Source: Chrysemys picta bellii
Lineage: Eukaryota > Chordata > Testudines > Emydidae
NCBI RefSeq assembly: GCF_011386835.1
Contig: NC_088809.1
Span: forward strand, 20,799,567 to 20,863,566
Direction: 5' to 3'
Length of the DNA stretch: 64,000 nucleotides
A program made the position numbers and the translations under genes. The notes beneath the pieces were generated by a model. It was given only the letters and a program-made list of their open reading frames with translations, was not told the origin of the DNA and searched no databases. Positions 53,591-63,986 of this stretch are shown one piece after another (the first letter of the stretch is position 1; each line of letters opens with the position of its first letter).

Positions 53591-53594
53591 GACC

Positions 53595-54145
53595 CCATGC
53601 ACAAGCCCTGACACGGGGGTGGGGGGCTGGGGTGGGAGGGGTGAGACAGAGAAGGCCAGCAGAATACAGCACTGTCAGCACTGCTGCGGCCTGACGAGGC
53701 GGCCCTAGCAGACGGGCCGTGGGTTAGGTTAGACTTAACACTGTCTTAGCCCCTCTTTCCTCCGTCCTGCAATGTGAGAGGCACAATTCAGCATTCATTC
53801 ATGTCCCTGCCCAGGGGCCTCCTGCCCAGGTGGAGGGTTTGTGGCTCCCCACAGATGCCCAGAGTGGGACTCGGAGCCACAGCCCGGCGATGGTAAGAGC
53901 CGCACGTCCAGGCAGTTGTGGGGAGCCGCGGTGTGGACCCTCCACCTGCCCGACGTGGGGGGTCCACGGTGTGAGAACATGGGATGGGGGCTGCTCTTGG
54001 CCCCCCCAACCCAGGGCAGCTGGAGGGTCCATGGTGCTGGCTACAGCTGCCGGCCTGGCCAGGGGGTGGCCGGGGAGGCCAGTGGTGAAAAGTAGGAGGG
54101 CCATGGCCCCCTGAACCCCCAAATCTGGCACCCTTGCTCGGCACT
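53595..54145. repeat. GC-rich block, probable interspersed repeat
   Basis: GTGGGGAGCC, GTGGACCCTCCACCTGCC and GGCCAGGGGGTGGCCGGGG, with long frames on both strands as expected of GC-rich DNA. The strings CCACAGATGCCCAGAG and GAGGGCCATGGCCCC look like a turtle repeat, but no second copy is in the window. Confidence 0.4.
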
Positions 54146-54149
54146 ACAG

Positions 54150-55040
54150 CAATAATAATGCCCCGTATCCACTTCTCTAGGTTTTAGACAAGACGCGCCA
54201 GATATAACTGAGAGTGTGCATGTGAACTTCTCGGTTTACTGAATTGAGAAAAGAAGAAAAGGAAACATGATTAATAAACTAACGGAGCAAATAACGTTCA
54301 CGTCTTGTTCACGTCTGTTTCCGTGCCAGCTGTAATACTGCAAAGCCATTCAAGCTCTAGAGGGGAACTGCGAGAATTTCCTAATTGTAAACAAGATAAG
54401 GGTTTGTTTATATCACCGGACAGCCTTTCTGACACCTGTAAGAAGGATCTCAAGTCTGTTCTGTGGATTTTTCCTGGTCAGTTGATAAAGGTCATTCTAA
54501 AGTCCCTTTCCTTTAACCTGCAGTGATTTGATCACCTGTAACAGCTGCTCATTCATTTAAATGCTAACAGACTGCCTCCCCTAAATCCCAAGACCCGAAT
54601 GAAAGATATGAAGCCTGTAATGTCATTAAGCTGGGAAACTTCTGGGTGGTTTTCTCACCGGTGGAGCTGGTCAGATTTTTCATCCCAAATAAATTAAGCG
54701 GCGAACTCAGCTCTTGTTTCCCCACTCACAAGCAATCCCGATTTCTGCAAATGGAAAGCTGTTCTGAACATCTCACCCATTACCTCGGCGTATTCCCCCA
54801 GCAGTTCGGTCGAGGAGCACTGCGAACCGTCACTTTCCCTGCATGCACGTGAAATTAACCTGTGCGTGGAGGACTGCAGCAGGCTTCTTAATCCAGGAAT
54901 GGGTCCCCTGCCCAGGAGTGAAATCACCCAGGTTCTGCAGGACCTAAGTGAGAGCTGATGTGCCAGCTAGACTGCTCAGACCATCTCACAGTGCCAGGGC
55001 AATGCCTAAAGCAGGCTAAGTGGATCCAATGTCGCTGCAG
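54150..55040. other. No identifiable gene
   Basis: Unique-looking sequence, with A/T-rich parts at 54230-54560 that might include conserved noncoding DNA. Frames under 80 codons only. Confidence 0.3.
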
Positions 55041-55044
55041 CTGT

Positions 55045-55255
55045 AGGATATGTCTACATTGCAATAAAAGCCCGTGGCGTGGCTGCGGCTGGCCTGGGTC
55101 AGCTGACTTGGGCATGCAAGGCTTGGGCTGCGGGGATATAAAATTGCAGTTTAGAGATTCAGGCTCAGACTGAAGTCCCGCCTCTTAGGCCCTCAGCTGA
55201 CCCGGGCTCTGGGAGTTGGTGCCGCCGGTGTTTTATTGCAGTGTAGACATATCCT
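55045..55255. mobile_element. TIR MITE, 211 bp (TCTACACTGCAAT family)
   Basis: AGGATATGTCTACATTGCAATAAAA (55045-55069) and its near-perfect reverse complement (55231-55255, one mismatch) form 25-bp terminal repeats. A second internal end, AAATTGCAGTTTAGA, and GGTCAGCTGACTTGG show its link to the copies at 8411, 30474 and 45769. Confidence 0.9.
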
Positions 55256-55264
55256 CAGTGTCTA

Positions 55265-55430
55265 TACAGCATATTCCATCCGCAGCGCTTAGCACTGTAC
55301 GGAGATAGGAAAGCTGCATTATCCCCCATTGTTCATTGGGGAAACCGAGGCACAGAAGGGTAAAACTGATCACACAGTGGCAGAACCAGGAACAGAGTGA
55401 TCTCCTGAATCCCAGCCCTGTGCAAACTGC
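55265..55430 (-). mobile_element. MIR/CORE-type SINE, antisense
   Basis: GCGCTTAGCACTGTACGG, GGGGAAACCGAGGCACAG, GTGGCAGAACCAGGAACAG and CCTGAATCCCAGCCCTGTGC follow the reverse order. Confidence 0.75.
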
Positions 55431-55944
55431 CTTGCACAGTTAGGGGAGCTGTGCTTTGACACTTTTTCAAGTGGGGCTGACACCGCACAATTACATATCA
55501 CAACCTGGGTCAGGTGCTCACCAGTGTCATGGCTAGACCTGTAGGGTAGGTGGGCTCCCAGCTTATGCACTCAGTGGTTTAATACTGTGCCAAACGCCTG
55601 ATCCAACCCTGCCCTTGACCCCTCTTGACGACGGTGGCTTTAGGTTTCTTCTACTTCCAGGCGAGACTTGGAGATGCTGATGTGATTATCAGATTTGCAA
55701 CACAGAACAAGCTGAGCAGGGACTGTTTTAGCCAACTCAGGGAAAGAACCGCACAGAGACTAGATCTGCAAGGCCCGGGAGTTGCAGTGGGTGACTCCGC
55801 ACACATGCTATTAAAAGGTCCTGTTCATCATTTAAAAAGCACGTTCTTTCCCCATAATCAGCTGTTCCATGCCAGAAAGTAAAACCTATTTGTTTCTGCT
55901 GGGGCTGGGCCTGCGCGGATGTACAGCGTAATGTCAATAGGGCT

Positions 55945-56100
55945 GGATCCCCAGCCGGTATAAATCAGTGTCACTCCATTGCAGCTCCATGGTGCAGTGC
56001 CAATTGACACCAGCAGGATATCTGGTTGACTTTGAGAGCACTGGGGCCTGATTCACCCCTGCCAGCTTTGCACCGCTGAGGTCAATGGCATTGGAGTTAG
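55945..56100. mobile_element. Fold-back-type repeat (GTATAAATCAGTGTCACTCC)
   Basis: GCCGGTATAAATCAGTGTC, ACTCCATTGCAGCTCCATGG and later GGCCTGATTCACCCCTGCC, GTCAATGGCATTGGAG are parts of a MITE I know from many amniote genomes, with a partial inverted arrangement. It supplies the start of the 263-codon reverse frame at 55934-56725. Confidence 0.45.
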
Positions 56101-56104
56101 GACG

Positions 56105-57195
56105 GCGCACCGTGGCCCATGGTGAAACAGGCCCTATGCTTTTCTCGCACCCTTGCTCTTGCACATCTAGTGGTCTGGGTCCCACACGAGGGGCAATCAA
56201 CGGGGACGCCACTGAAGGGAACAGAGTGAGAAGAGAAACAGGGCCAGTTGAGATCCTGGACATGGCACAGCCTGGCGGGGACCAAGTATTAGTGGCCTCC
56301 CCCCTTACCCACACACTTTGCTTCCTTGTAGCCCAAATTTTACCCAACACGAGTAGTCCAGGGCTATTCCTCTCGGCTGCCCCTAGCCGTGTCATCTCTG
56401 CTGAATCTCCTCTGACCCTTTCCTTCCATGACTCCCCCTCATTCTTAGCACTGCTCACTTGCAACGCGTTCTCTGCTAAGAACGTGACCTGCCCCAGAGC
56501 AGCCTGGCCGAGTGTTCGATACACAACTCCCCAGTACTCACTTCTCCGGTGACGTAGCCTACAATTCTTTGCGTGTGCCGCACCTGAGGGAGGCCGCATC
56601 CCAGTCCTTTGTAGGGTCACAGAGACGGGGACGGAGACACCTTTATTAATTGCTTTCTGCAGCTTATAACACTGGAGAGCACACCAGGCGCTTGATTGTG
56701 ATGGATTAAGTGCCGTGTCGTTCAAGCGGGCTGAAGCGAGCAGAATTTAATCTCCCGGCCAATGCAGAGCGATTCACAATGGCCACAAACCGGCCGGACA
56801 TGAGCCCGGAATGGATGGAATTGAATTACAACACCAAGGCTCTGAAAGGGACCTTGATAGAGATGGGGATCCTTCTCCATCAGTGTCTAACTGGCACAGA
56901 GAAGCGATTAAGAAGAGCGAAAGGGAACCAAACCATGTCAGAGAGCACTGAGAATGGTACCGAGCGCTTCCAGTCCTCAGTGCTGGAGGTGAAGGGTGTC
57001 AGTTTACTAGGAAGGATCAGATTTTCTGGGCAGATTTAATGCAGCCCCTAGGAGAAGAAGTATTTGAACTGGATTCTGAACCTGTGTGGAATGGATTCCA
57101 AAGGCAGCCACTGGGAGCAGAAGAAGATGAACCGCATTTCCATGCTTGTTTGGAGCAGTTGACTTCAGAACATGTAAAGGATGTTCTTACGCTGA
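56105..57195. other. No accepted gene
   Basis: Two overlapping frames (155 codons plus, 263 codons minus) lack any recognised domain. Unique-looking sequence. Confidence 0.3.
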
Positions 57196-57199
57196 AGAA

Positions 57200-57400
57200 A
57201 TGGGATTCAGAAGACCTAGCCTCTGCCACAGGCTCCCCATGTGACCCTGGCCACGCCACTTAAGCTGTCTGTGCTTCAATTTGCCATCTGTGAAAGAGTG
57301 ATAACGACCCTTCCCTACCTTCCAGGGATGTTGTGAAGCTAAATTCACTAATACGTGTCAGTTAATCGGATGATGGGGATCATAGAAAATCCAGTACACC
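57200..57400 (+). mobile_element. MIR/CORE-type SINE
   Basis: GATTCAGAAGACCTAGCC, CCATGTGACCCTGGCC, CACTTAAGCTGTCTGTGC and GGATGTTGTGAAGC give the sense order. Confidence 0.6.
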
Positions 57401-57529
57401 AACAAAAACAGTGTTTAGCAGTCCAGTCCATAAACTGCGTGCCAAAGAGGCTCAGATTACAGCCCGCGATTCCTGTGAGGGAAGCTTCAAAGGAAAACTG
57501 TCAAGACAAAATCACCGATATAAAAAGTC

Positions 57530-57700
57530 TTTAGTAACCTCCTAGACTATTAACCCCCGAATCATTTCAATAACTGGCTGCATTTTCCATTGCCGCTGCT
57601 ATCAATTTGCTGTCTGCGCTTCACTCATCTTGGAAGATGAAACCTGATGGGTCAATTTCATTTTGCTTATAAGCAGATAAGAACCTGGCTCAGATCCTCA
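57530..57700. other. Candidate conserved noncoding element
   Basis: AGACTATTAACCCCCG, ATTTTCCATTGCCGC, GCTATCAATTTGC and GCTTATAAGCAGATAAG in unique-looking sequence with no frame. Confidence 0.3.
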
Positions 57701-58023
57701 GATCTGAAATTCCCCTGCATCTGGGGATGCTTGGATCTAACTCTCAGTCTCGAGCTGTTCCCCGTGGTTCTAACCCACCAGAGTTTCTAATCAGTTTCCC
57801 ATTCCAGTGTTCCTATACTACTGCAGTGCTTGCCACGTGAGTGGGACAAACCAGTTGTATAAGGACCCCGGATCTAGCCCCACGGGTCCAAGTTTCAATA
57901 GATGGCAGCATGTCGCATGCACATTGGGTGCTGCTGAGATCTTTTTTGGAAATCTGCCCAGCAGGGTCACAATGAGAGGCTGGGTGCTGGCCACTCCTGG
58001 AAATCTAGCCACTTATTTAGGTG

Positions 58024-58565
58024 AACATAAGAACTAAGAATGGCCAGACTGGGTCAGACCAAAGGTCCATCTAGCCCAGTGTCCTGTCTACCGACAGTGG
58101 CCAGTGCCAGGTGCCCCAGAGGGAATGAACAGAACAGGCAATCACCAAGTGATCCATCCCCTGTCGCCCATTCCCAGCTTCTGGCAAACAGAGGCTAGGG
58201 ACACCATCCCTGCCCGTCCTGGCTAATAGCCATTGATGGACCTATCCTCCAGGAACTTATCTAGTTCTTTTTTGATCCCGGTTATAGTCTTGGCCTTCAC
58301 AACATCCTCTGGCAAGGAGTTCCACAGGTTGACTGTGCATTTTGTGAAGAAATACTTCCTTTTGATTGTTTTAAACCTGCTGCCTGTTAATTTCATTTGG
58401 TGACCCCTAGTTCTTGCGTTATGACAAGGCGTAAATAACACTTCCTTATTCACTTTCTCCACACCAGTCATGATTTTATAGACCTCTATCCTATCCCCCC
58501 TTTGTCATCCAAGCTGAAAAGTCCTAGTCTTATTAATCTCTCCTCATACCCGTTCCATACCCCTA
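58024..58565 (-). mobile_element. CR1 LINE lineage 2, antisense 3' region
   Basis: It begins with the reversed tail (ACATAAGAACTAAGAATGGCC, GGTCAGACCAAAGGTCC, CAGTGTCCTGTC). On the reverse strand it encodes [30 protein letters not shown] and [14 protein letters not shown], an 82-codon C-terminal piece colinear with 25320-25568. Confidence 0.95.
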
Positions 58566-58859
58566 ATCGTTAGGGGCCTGAATAGGAGCTGATCTCTTTG
58601 GAAAACCTGGACCCGGATGTAGGTGCTGAGCTGTGCGGACTCCAGCTTCAATTGTGTGTGCCGAACCCTGGGAAATCCAACCCTGTATATAAAAATCAAG
58701 CAAAACACTGATTTTGTGGAAATGACAGAATTCACACGTTTGCCCCCCAAATACAATGCTTTTTGAAAAAAAGTAGTTTACTAATTTCTGCCAAATCTCA
58801 CAATTTAAGCATTTTAAAAAGTTTTTAACATCACGTCTTTTGTTTTTTTAAGCAAGTTG

Positions 58860-59145
58860 AAATGTCAGATGAGCGGGAACGGACTTAAATAAGGCAATCT
58901 GAAAGAGACCTGATTGAATAATAAATAAAGAAAAATGCATTTTTGCTAATGTAAATCATTACACGGTAATTGCTTTAATAATCTAACATTATTTTCTGCT
59001 ATATACTGTGATTAAGAGCACCAACTGAGCATCGGAATAGCATTTATTGGTTTTGATAACTTTGGCGATGAAATAACTGATTTAATCATTTACGATGAAT
59101 TTTGCGATATGCAACGATCATTTGTTAATTGACTGAAAAAAGGTT
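58860..59145. other. Candidate conserved noncoding element
   Basis: A/T-rich, unique-looking: GCATTTTTGCTAATGTAAATC, GTAATTGCTTTAATAATC, GCGATGAAATAACTG, TTTGCGATATGCAACG, TTGTTAATTGACTG. Dense ATTA/TAAT sites with kept CpGs; one of the better enhancer candidates here. Confidence 0.4.
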
Positions 59146-59284
59146 GAATGGATCTAGAGTTTATACACCAATATTCCCCCGGTTACCCCGACTTTCTCCG
59201 TCACTCAGGAGACGTAAACCACATTTCTTTATCTACCAATGGTACCTATTATTGGCATCTGATCACCTCATCATCTTTGATGAG

Positions 59285-59435
59285 TTTAGCCTCACAGCAC
59301 CCCTGCAACGTAGTGGAAGTGCTACTAATCCCACTTCCCAGAGGGGGAATTGAGGCGTGGAGATATTAAATGACTTGCTGAAGGTCACACTGGTCCAGGG
59401 AATGTTCTATGCTATCACCACTAGGCCGTCCTTCC
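59285..59435 (-). mobile_element. MIR/CORE-type SINE, antisense
   Basis: ACAGCACCCCTGCAACG, CCCAGAGGGGGAATTGAGGC, GACTTGCTGAAGGTCACAC and CACCACTAGGCCGTCC in reverse order. Confidence 0.65.
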
Positions 59436-60057
59436 TCATTGCCATTGTTATCCAGCTGTCAGCCAGGGCCTTTTCTGCATCAGCTTCCAGCCTCATGAAG
59501 GGATTTTCCTTTGGGACCTGCCACATTGACACCTCTTCCAATTGTGTGTGTGTCGGGGTGGGGAGGGTATATACAGATCCATGAGTGAGCGTGAAAGAGA
59601 GACAGCAAAGGGGCATGTGAGTCGCTTTCTTTACCCCCCCACCTCCCATTGGTATCCATTCCAGGTCAAAGATGCCAGCCACAGACAGTTTCACAATCAA
59701 TACGCATGAATAGACTTGGGAGTCACCTTCCTAGTGTGAGATCTCTCTGCGCACAGACAGCATCTGATTAGAGTCAGAGACTGGCTGGCCTGGCACAGAG
59801 TTGCTCCAAGTTTTGGCACGCCAGCTCGGGTCAGCTCCCGAGCCCAGCCGGGCCTGTCTCCAGTTCGAGTTGTTAAGAGCAGGCCAAGTTGCCGCAGACA
59901 GAGAGGATTTAGGGGTAGGGCTGGAAAAGAGGAAGCCCAAGTGAACGTAGAGTAACGGCCCGAGCTGCAAATGCAATGGGAATCTGGGAAAACGTATCAA
60001 TGATGGGAAATGCATGAATCAGAAGAAAAATACCTGCTGGTTGCACCGTGTTTCTTA

Positions 60058-60220
60058 AGAACATAACATAAGAGCAGACATGCCGGGTCAGACCAACGGT
60101 CCGTCTAGCCCAGTATCCTGTCTTCCGACAGTGGCCAGTGCTAGGTGCCCCAGAGGCAATGAACAGAACAGGGAATCATCAAGTGATCCATCCCCTGTCG
60201 CCCATTCCCAGCTTCTGTAT
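60058..60220 (-). mobile_element. CR1 LINE lineage 2 3' tail, antisense
   Basis: AGAACATAACATAAGAGC, GGTCAGACCAACGGTCCG, CAGTATCCTGTCTTCCGAC and GATCCATCCCCTGTCGCC repeat the start of 58024-58190 and stop at CCCAGCTTCTG. Confidence 0.9.
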
Positions 60221-60379
60221 TGCCAACCCCAGACAAAGTATTCGTATACTGTAGGTCAACAATACAAGGGTCAAAGGCCAAGCTTTGATAACAGGGCCTG
60301 TAGGTGCTATTATAAATACATCCAATAATACCCTGCCTGAGCAACGCTTCTACTTCCTCTCATTGGGAAAAATAACTTT

Positions 60380-60700
60380 TCTCGCTCCTTCGCCTGCTCT
60401 CTTCCTTTCGCATTCACTCAGTGTCCCCGCGCCATTTGTTACCTAAATGATTTCGGCACCTCTGAACTATTTGTCTCCATGGCGACAGAGATAAATAATT
60501 GGGGGGCGCCCCTCCCCCCCTCGTGGGATGTTAATGAAGTGTTTAATCATTCGTTTTCTGCGGGAATCGGAGAAACACTCAAGCGCGGAGAAAGGAGGCC
60601 AGCGAACGACTGTATTTGTTATTTGCCCCTGTGATGGGGAATTAATTGCCTTTTGATTAATGAGGCCCTTCAGAACAATGCCAGAGCTGGAGAAAGAAAG
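60380..60700. other. Candidate conserved noncoding element
   Basis: CCCGCGCCATTTGTTACC, GATAAATAATTGGGG, TGTTAATGAAGTGTTTAATC, GGGAATTAATTGCC and TTGATTAATGAGG. Strong homeodomain-type content with CpGs kept, no repeat identity and no frame. Confidence 0.4.
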
Positions 60701-60899
60701 AGAGAGAAGGGAAATAATAAAGGTGTCGGCTCTAACCTTTAAAATGGCCAGGGAGGGGTTAAAGTAACCAGAAGACACTGGAGTGCTGGGAGGGGAGGGT
60801 TACAGGACAGGTGGGCTCAAGGTAGGGGCTGTCTTCCCATGGCAGCCGGGAAGAGACAAACTCCAATCAGAGTTGATGCTAGGAGAGATTTAGCGCCCC

Positions 60900-61080
60900 T
60901 CGAATGGAGAAGGGGAAAAATGATTTAATTAAAAATGTATTTACGGTTAATGCAACCATCAATATTTCCGTTGGCGCAGATTGCGAACAGGGTCGGTGTT
61001 TGGGCACGTTTAAACCGCAAGTCAACTCGCTCGCCTTGATCACCGCCCCACCGCCTCCGCCTGCCCTGGAAACCTTACAC
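60900..61080. other. Candidate conserved noncoding element
   Basis: ATGATTTAATTAAAAATG, GGTTAATGCAACC, CCGTTGGCGCAGATTGCG and GTCAACTCGCTCGCC. Abuts a G-rich run (61138-61165) that may destabilise the helix or form G-quadruplex. Confidence 0.35.
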
Positions 61081-61204
61081 GGGGGTGGCTCAAGGACTCG
61101 GCCACCGGAACAACGAATCTGCTCGACTGCATTGAACGGGGGGGCGGGGGGGAGAGGGGGAGGGGCAGCAGCAGTTATAGGGGAAAGCAGCCCCAGGGAG
61201 GCCG

Positions 61205-61373
61205 GCCGAGTGGTTATGGAGCTGGCCTAGCACCGAGGTCGGTTTGGCTCTCTGTTGCAGGCTCTGTGGGCAAGTCTCTCGCTATTTAATTCCACATCTG
61301 TAAAATGGGGCTAATAGCACAGGGGTGTTGTGAGGACAGAAACACTGAAGATTGTGAGGTGCTGTAATGGGGC
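61205..61373 (+). mobile_element. MIR/CORE-type SINE, split by an LTR
   Basis: GGCCGAGTGGTTATGGAGC head, GGGCAAGTCTCTCGC, CATCTGTAAAATGGGG and GGGTGTTGTGAGGAC tail. The tail stops at 61373 and resumes after the LTR at 61756 (GCAGATACTATGG, CATATAAATGCC). Confidence 0.7.
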
Positions 61374-61755
61374 ATGCGCCGTCCACACTCTCTGATGCCC
61401 AGGAGCCTCTCAGACTCTCCAATGAGTGGTCCCTCCAGACTATTTGTTTATATTCCCACCACCATTGCTAACAGAGTCTGGTGCAACCAAGCCTTGACAG
61501 TGGTTTCATGCCCTTTCTCACAGCATCATCGCACGCACACGCTAGCTCCCTCGGGGGTCACAGAGCCTCTCTGCCCTGTGCGGCCTTCCTGGGTTTCCTT
61601 TTATAGCCTTCAGCTGATGGCTAATCGCTTCACCTGCCCCCAGCCTAGCAGCTAACTAGCAGCACGTTCTCCACACAGTCTTCGCCAGGGGAACTAATTG
61701 GCACCTAACTGATCAGAGGGCTGGCTCACTCGTTAGCCTCCAGCCCTCTGTCACA
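61374..61755 (-). mobile_element. Short solo LTR, 382 bp
   Basis: The flanks are GGGGC (61369-61373) and GGGGC (61756-61760), a perfect 5-bp target duplication. The reverse strand starts TGTGACAGAGGGCTGG and has CTATAAAAGG (61597-61606). The other end reads GGCGCAT rather than a canonical CA, so a base may have changed there. No internal retroviral sequence. Confidence 0.75.
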
Positions 61756-61837
61756 GGGGCGCAGATACTATGGTCTTGGAGGTCATATAAATGCCATTGA
61801 TAGGTAGAGAGGGGTGGTTTGTAACTTCAAAGACATT

Positions 61838-61879
61838 ACACACACACACACACACTCACACTCACTCACTCACTCACTC
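61838..61879. repeat. (CA)n(CTCA)n microsatellite
   Basis: CACACACACACACACA passes directly into CTCACTCACTCACTCACTC. Confidence 0.95.
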
Positions 61880-62175
61880 TCCCTTCCTCCCTTCCTTCTC
61901 CTCTGGCTCAGTGTGCAGGATCTCACAACTCATGACTCTCTTCAAGGAGTCACTGGGCAGTGCAGGCCAGCAGAACCTACCTGCCTGGTGTAGGCTGGAC
62001 CAATCTAAATCTAAGCTATGGGGAAGACTTTACCTGTGGTGGTTCTAAAAAGACCTAACCTCCTGGATAGATTTCTCATGGGAGATAACTTATTCAAATC
62101 TAATCACCATTGCAGACTCATCCAGAAACCAAAGCAAACCTTTTCTGAGGTTCAAAACTAAAAATAAAATAAAAG

Positions 62176-62550
62176 AGAGTTGAGGGCCAGGAGGGAACAA
62201 TAGGCTCATCGAATCTGAGCTCCGGTAGAACACAGACTGGAGAACACCCAGCTGCCACTCCTGGCCGAGCTAAACCACACCATTCTGAAAGACAGCCGGT
62301 CTCAGTTTAAAGGCTCCAAGTGAGCAGGGTGGAGAAGCCTATAAAGTTGTTCTACTGGTTAATTAACCTCACTGTTAAAAATTTGCACCTTATTTCCAGT
62401 CTCAGCTTGTCTAGCTTCAACTTCCAGCCATTGGATCTCATTCTGCCGTTGCTAGCAGGATTAAAGGGCCATGTGCTCTCCATAATCTGCTCTCCTTGTA
62501 GGTACTTAGAGACCATGATGACTTGCTTCAATCTGCTAAGTTTTTCCACG
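62176..62550 (-). mobile_element. CR1-type LINE, antisense (lineage 3)
   Basis: It opens with a tail related to 41362 (GAGGGCCAGGAGGGAACAAT). On the reverse strand it encodes QVIMVSKYLQGEQIM, SNGWKLKLDKLRLEIR and FLTVRLINQ, recognisable as the CR1 C-terminal segment, here without the equivalent of LDMSQQ. It is clearly distinct in sequence from lineages 1 and 2. Confidence 0.8.
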
Positions 62551-62554
62551 CACA

Positions 62555-62685
62555 GGCCCTGGTTCAGGAAAGCATCTGTCTTTAGCAAAGCGCTTAAGCA
62601 CACGATCAAGTCCCATTGAAATCAAAGGGACTGAACCCTGGTTTAAAGTTAATCATGTGCTTAAATTCTTTGCTGAACCAGGGCC
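62555..62685. mobile_element. Fold-back MITE, 131 bp
   Basis: Perfect 13-bp ends GGCCCTGGTTCAG (62555-62567) and CTGAACCAGGGCC (62673-62685). The interior is itself nearly palindromic (AGCGCTTAAGCACAC, CATGTGCTTAAATTC; AGTCCCATTGAAATC). A common amniote MITE type. Confidence 0.85.
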
Positions 62686-62689
62686 ACTG

Positions 62690-63079
62690 AGAGCTACCAG
62701 TTACTTTCTGCCTCCATGGTTTTTTATTTTTGATGAAGGGAAACAAAACAAGAAAGATCAAAAGTAAAGTCTCCAAGAGGAGAGCGTGGTGTGTGTGTGT
62801 CCTTTGTAACATGCTGCATCAACTCAGCTTCACAAAATGGCAGCTGTTTGTAGCTGAGTGATGTTGTTTTGGGCCCTAGAAAGTGCAAGGTTAATCTTGT
62901 CTGCTGGACTGCACACATTGGTTTGTTATTGTAGGGCCACTCTGAAAGTGGTATTTAAAGTAGGATTGTTTTTCTCATCCCGCCACAATTTTGTTTTTTT
63001 CCCCATTCTACATCAGGATGAAGCTGATTCCTTTGTACCTTATTTTCTGAAAAAACAGAGCAAGGGAGATACATACACC
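62690..63079. other. No identifiable gene
   Basis: Unique-looking sequence; the frame at 62858-63112 is not supported by any domain or codon bias. Confidence 0.3.
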
Positions 63080-63530
63080 CCAGGCAGCCTGGGGATTAGG
63101 GCAATCATCTGAGATGTTGGAGACCTGGTCTGAGCCAGACAGAGGTTGAAGTGGGGTCCCAGGGGAGTGCCCTAACCACTGGGATATTGCCTATGTAGGG
63201 ATGAATCTACTTCAATCTGGCCTGTTGGAGCAATTCAATTTTCCATGTCCATTTAGTGGAACCAGGACTTGAACTGGGGTCATCTACAGCCCCGGAGAGT
63301 ACTTGAACCACCAGGATGTTGGCTACTCTGGGCAGAGGCTTGGGCTTTCTCGCTCTGGTTTAGACCTGAAATTCCATCCTGGACCTGGACCCATTTCCTG
63401 ACAAAAGGTTAGCCAAAACTGACCCATTCCCATGAAAAGTTTCAGTTTCGGGGATAGCACATTAGCATTTTCCATTGAAAAAAACCTTTCATCAGAGAAC
63501 TCCCAACCAGCTCTAATTCTAAGGAAGAGA
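63080..63530. mobile_element. AT-rich repeat family with tRNA-like middle
   Basis: tRNA-like part: GTGCCCTAACCACTGGGATATTG (63169-63191) and CAGGACTTGAACTGGGGTC (63265-63283). AT-rich arm: GACCTGAAATTCCATCCTGG, AGTTTCAGTTTCGGGG, CATTTTCCATTGAAAA, ending CCAACCAGCTCTAATTC (63507-63523). Same order as 35100-35680. Confidence 0.6.
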
Positions 63531-63963
63531 CTCTTTTAACTGTTCCTCCAAGTAATGAATCCTAAAATCAGGAGTCATTCTCTTTGCTCCACTCACGCCC
63601 TTTCTGGGGCAATAACAAGTTGTTGACTATAAAGCAGACACGTCTGGTATGTAAAGTCTAAGCAAGGATTGTCTGTTAAAATCCCAGTATCCCTTCTCAT
63701 TTGTATTCCTTCCCGGCATCAAACGCATCCCAGATACCCATTTGCCTTTCTTGTTGCTACATTATGCTGATGGGTTTAAAGGATTTCTCCACAATAGACC
63801 TTAAATCTTCATCCTGGTTGCTTGCTGAATGGCCGTACGGTTTAATGTATCTCCTCTCCCTGAGTTTATTGCTCCAGCATTTGGCCATATCGAGTTGCGT
63901 TTGGTGCTCTGGGCATTGTCAGGGGCGGGTGGGAATTATGGGAAGAAGTAAAGTGCAATTTGC
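63531..63963. other. No identifiable gene
   Basis: Unique-looking sequence leading into an A-run; no frame or known repeat. Confidence 0.3.
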
Positions 63964-63986
63964 AAAAAAAAAAAAAAAAAAAAAAA
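63964..63986 (+). repeat. A23 homopolymer
   Basis: Twenty-three adenines near the window end. No AATAAA lies in the preceding 30 bases and no retrocopy is recognisable upstream, so its source (retroposed tail or slippage) is open. Confidence 0.9.

Noticed and set aside
55934..56725. 263-codon minus-strand frame
   Set aside because: The start lies in a known-type MITE (GTATAAATCAGTG) and the rest has no domain, no repeat of codon bias and an equally long competing plus-strand frame.
61138..61165. CpG-island promoter
   Set aside because: Only a G-rich run (GGGGCGGGGGGGAG) with few CpGs; too short for an island.
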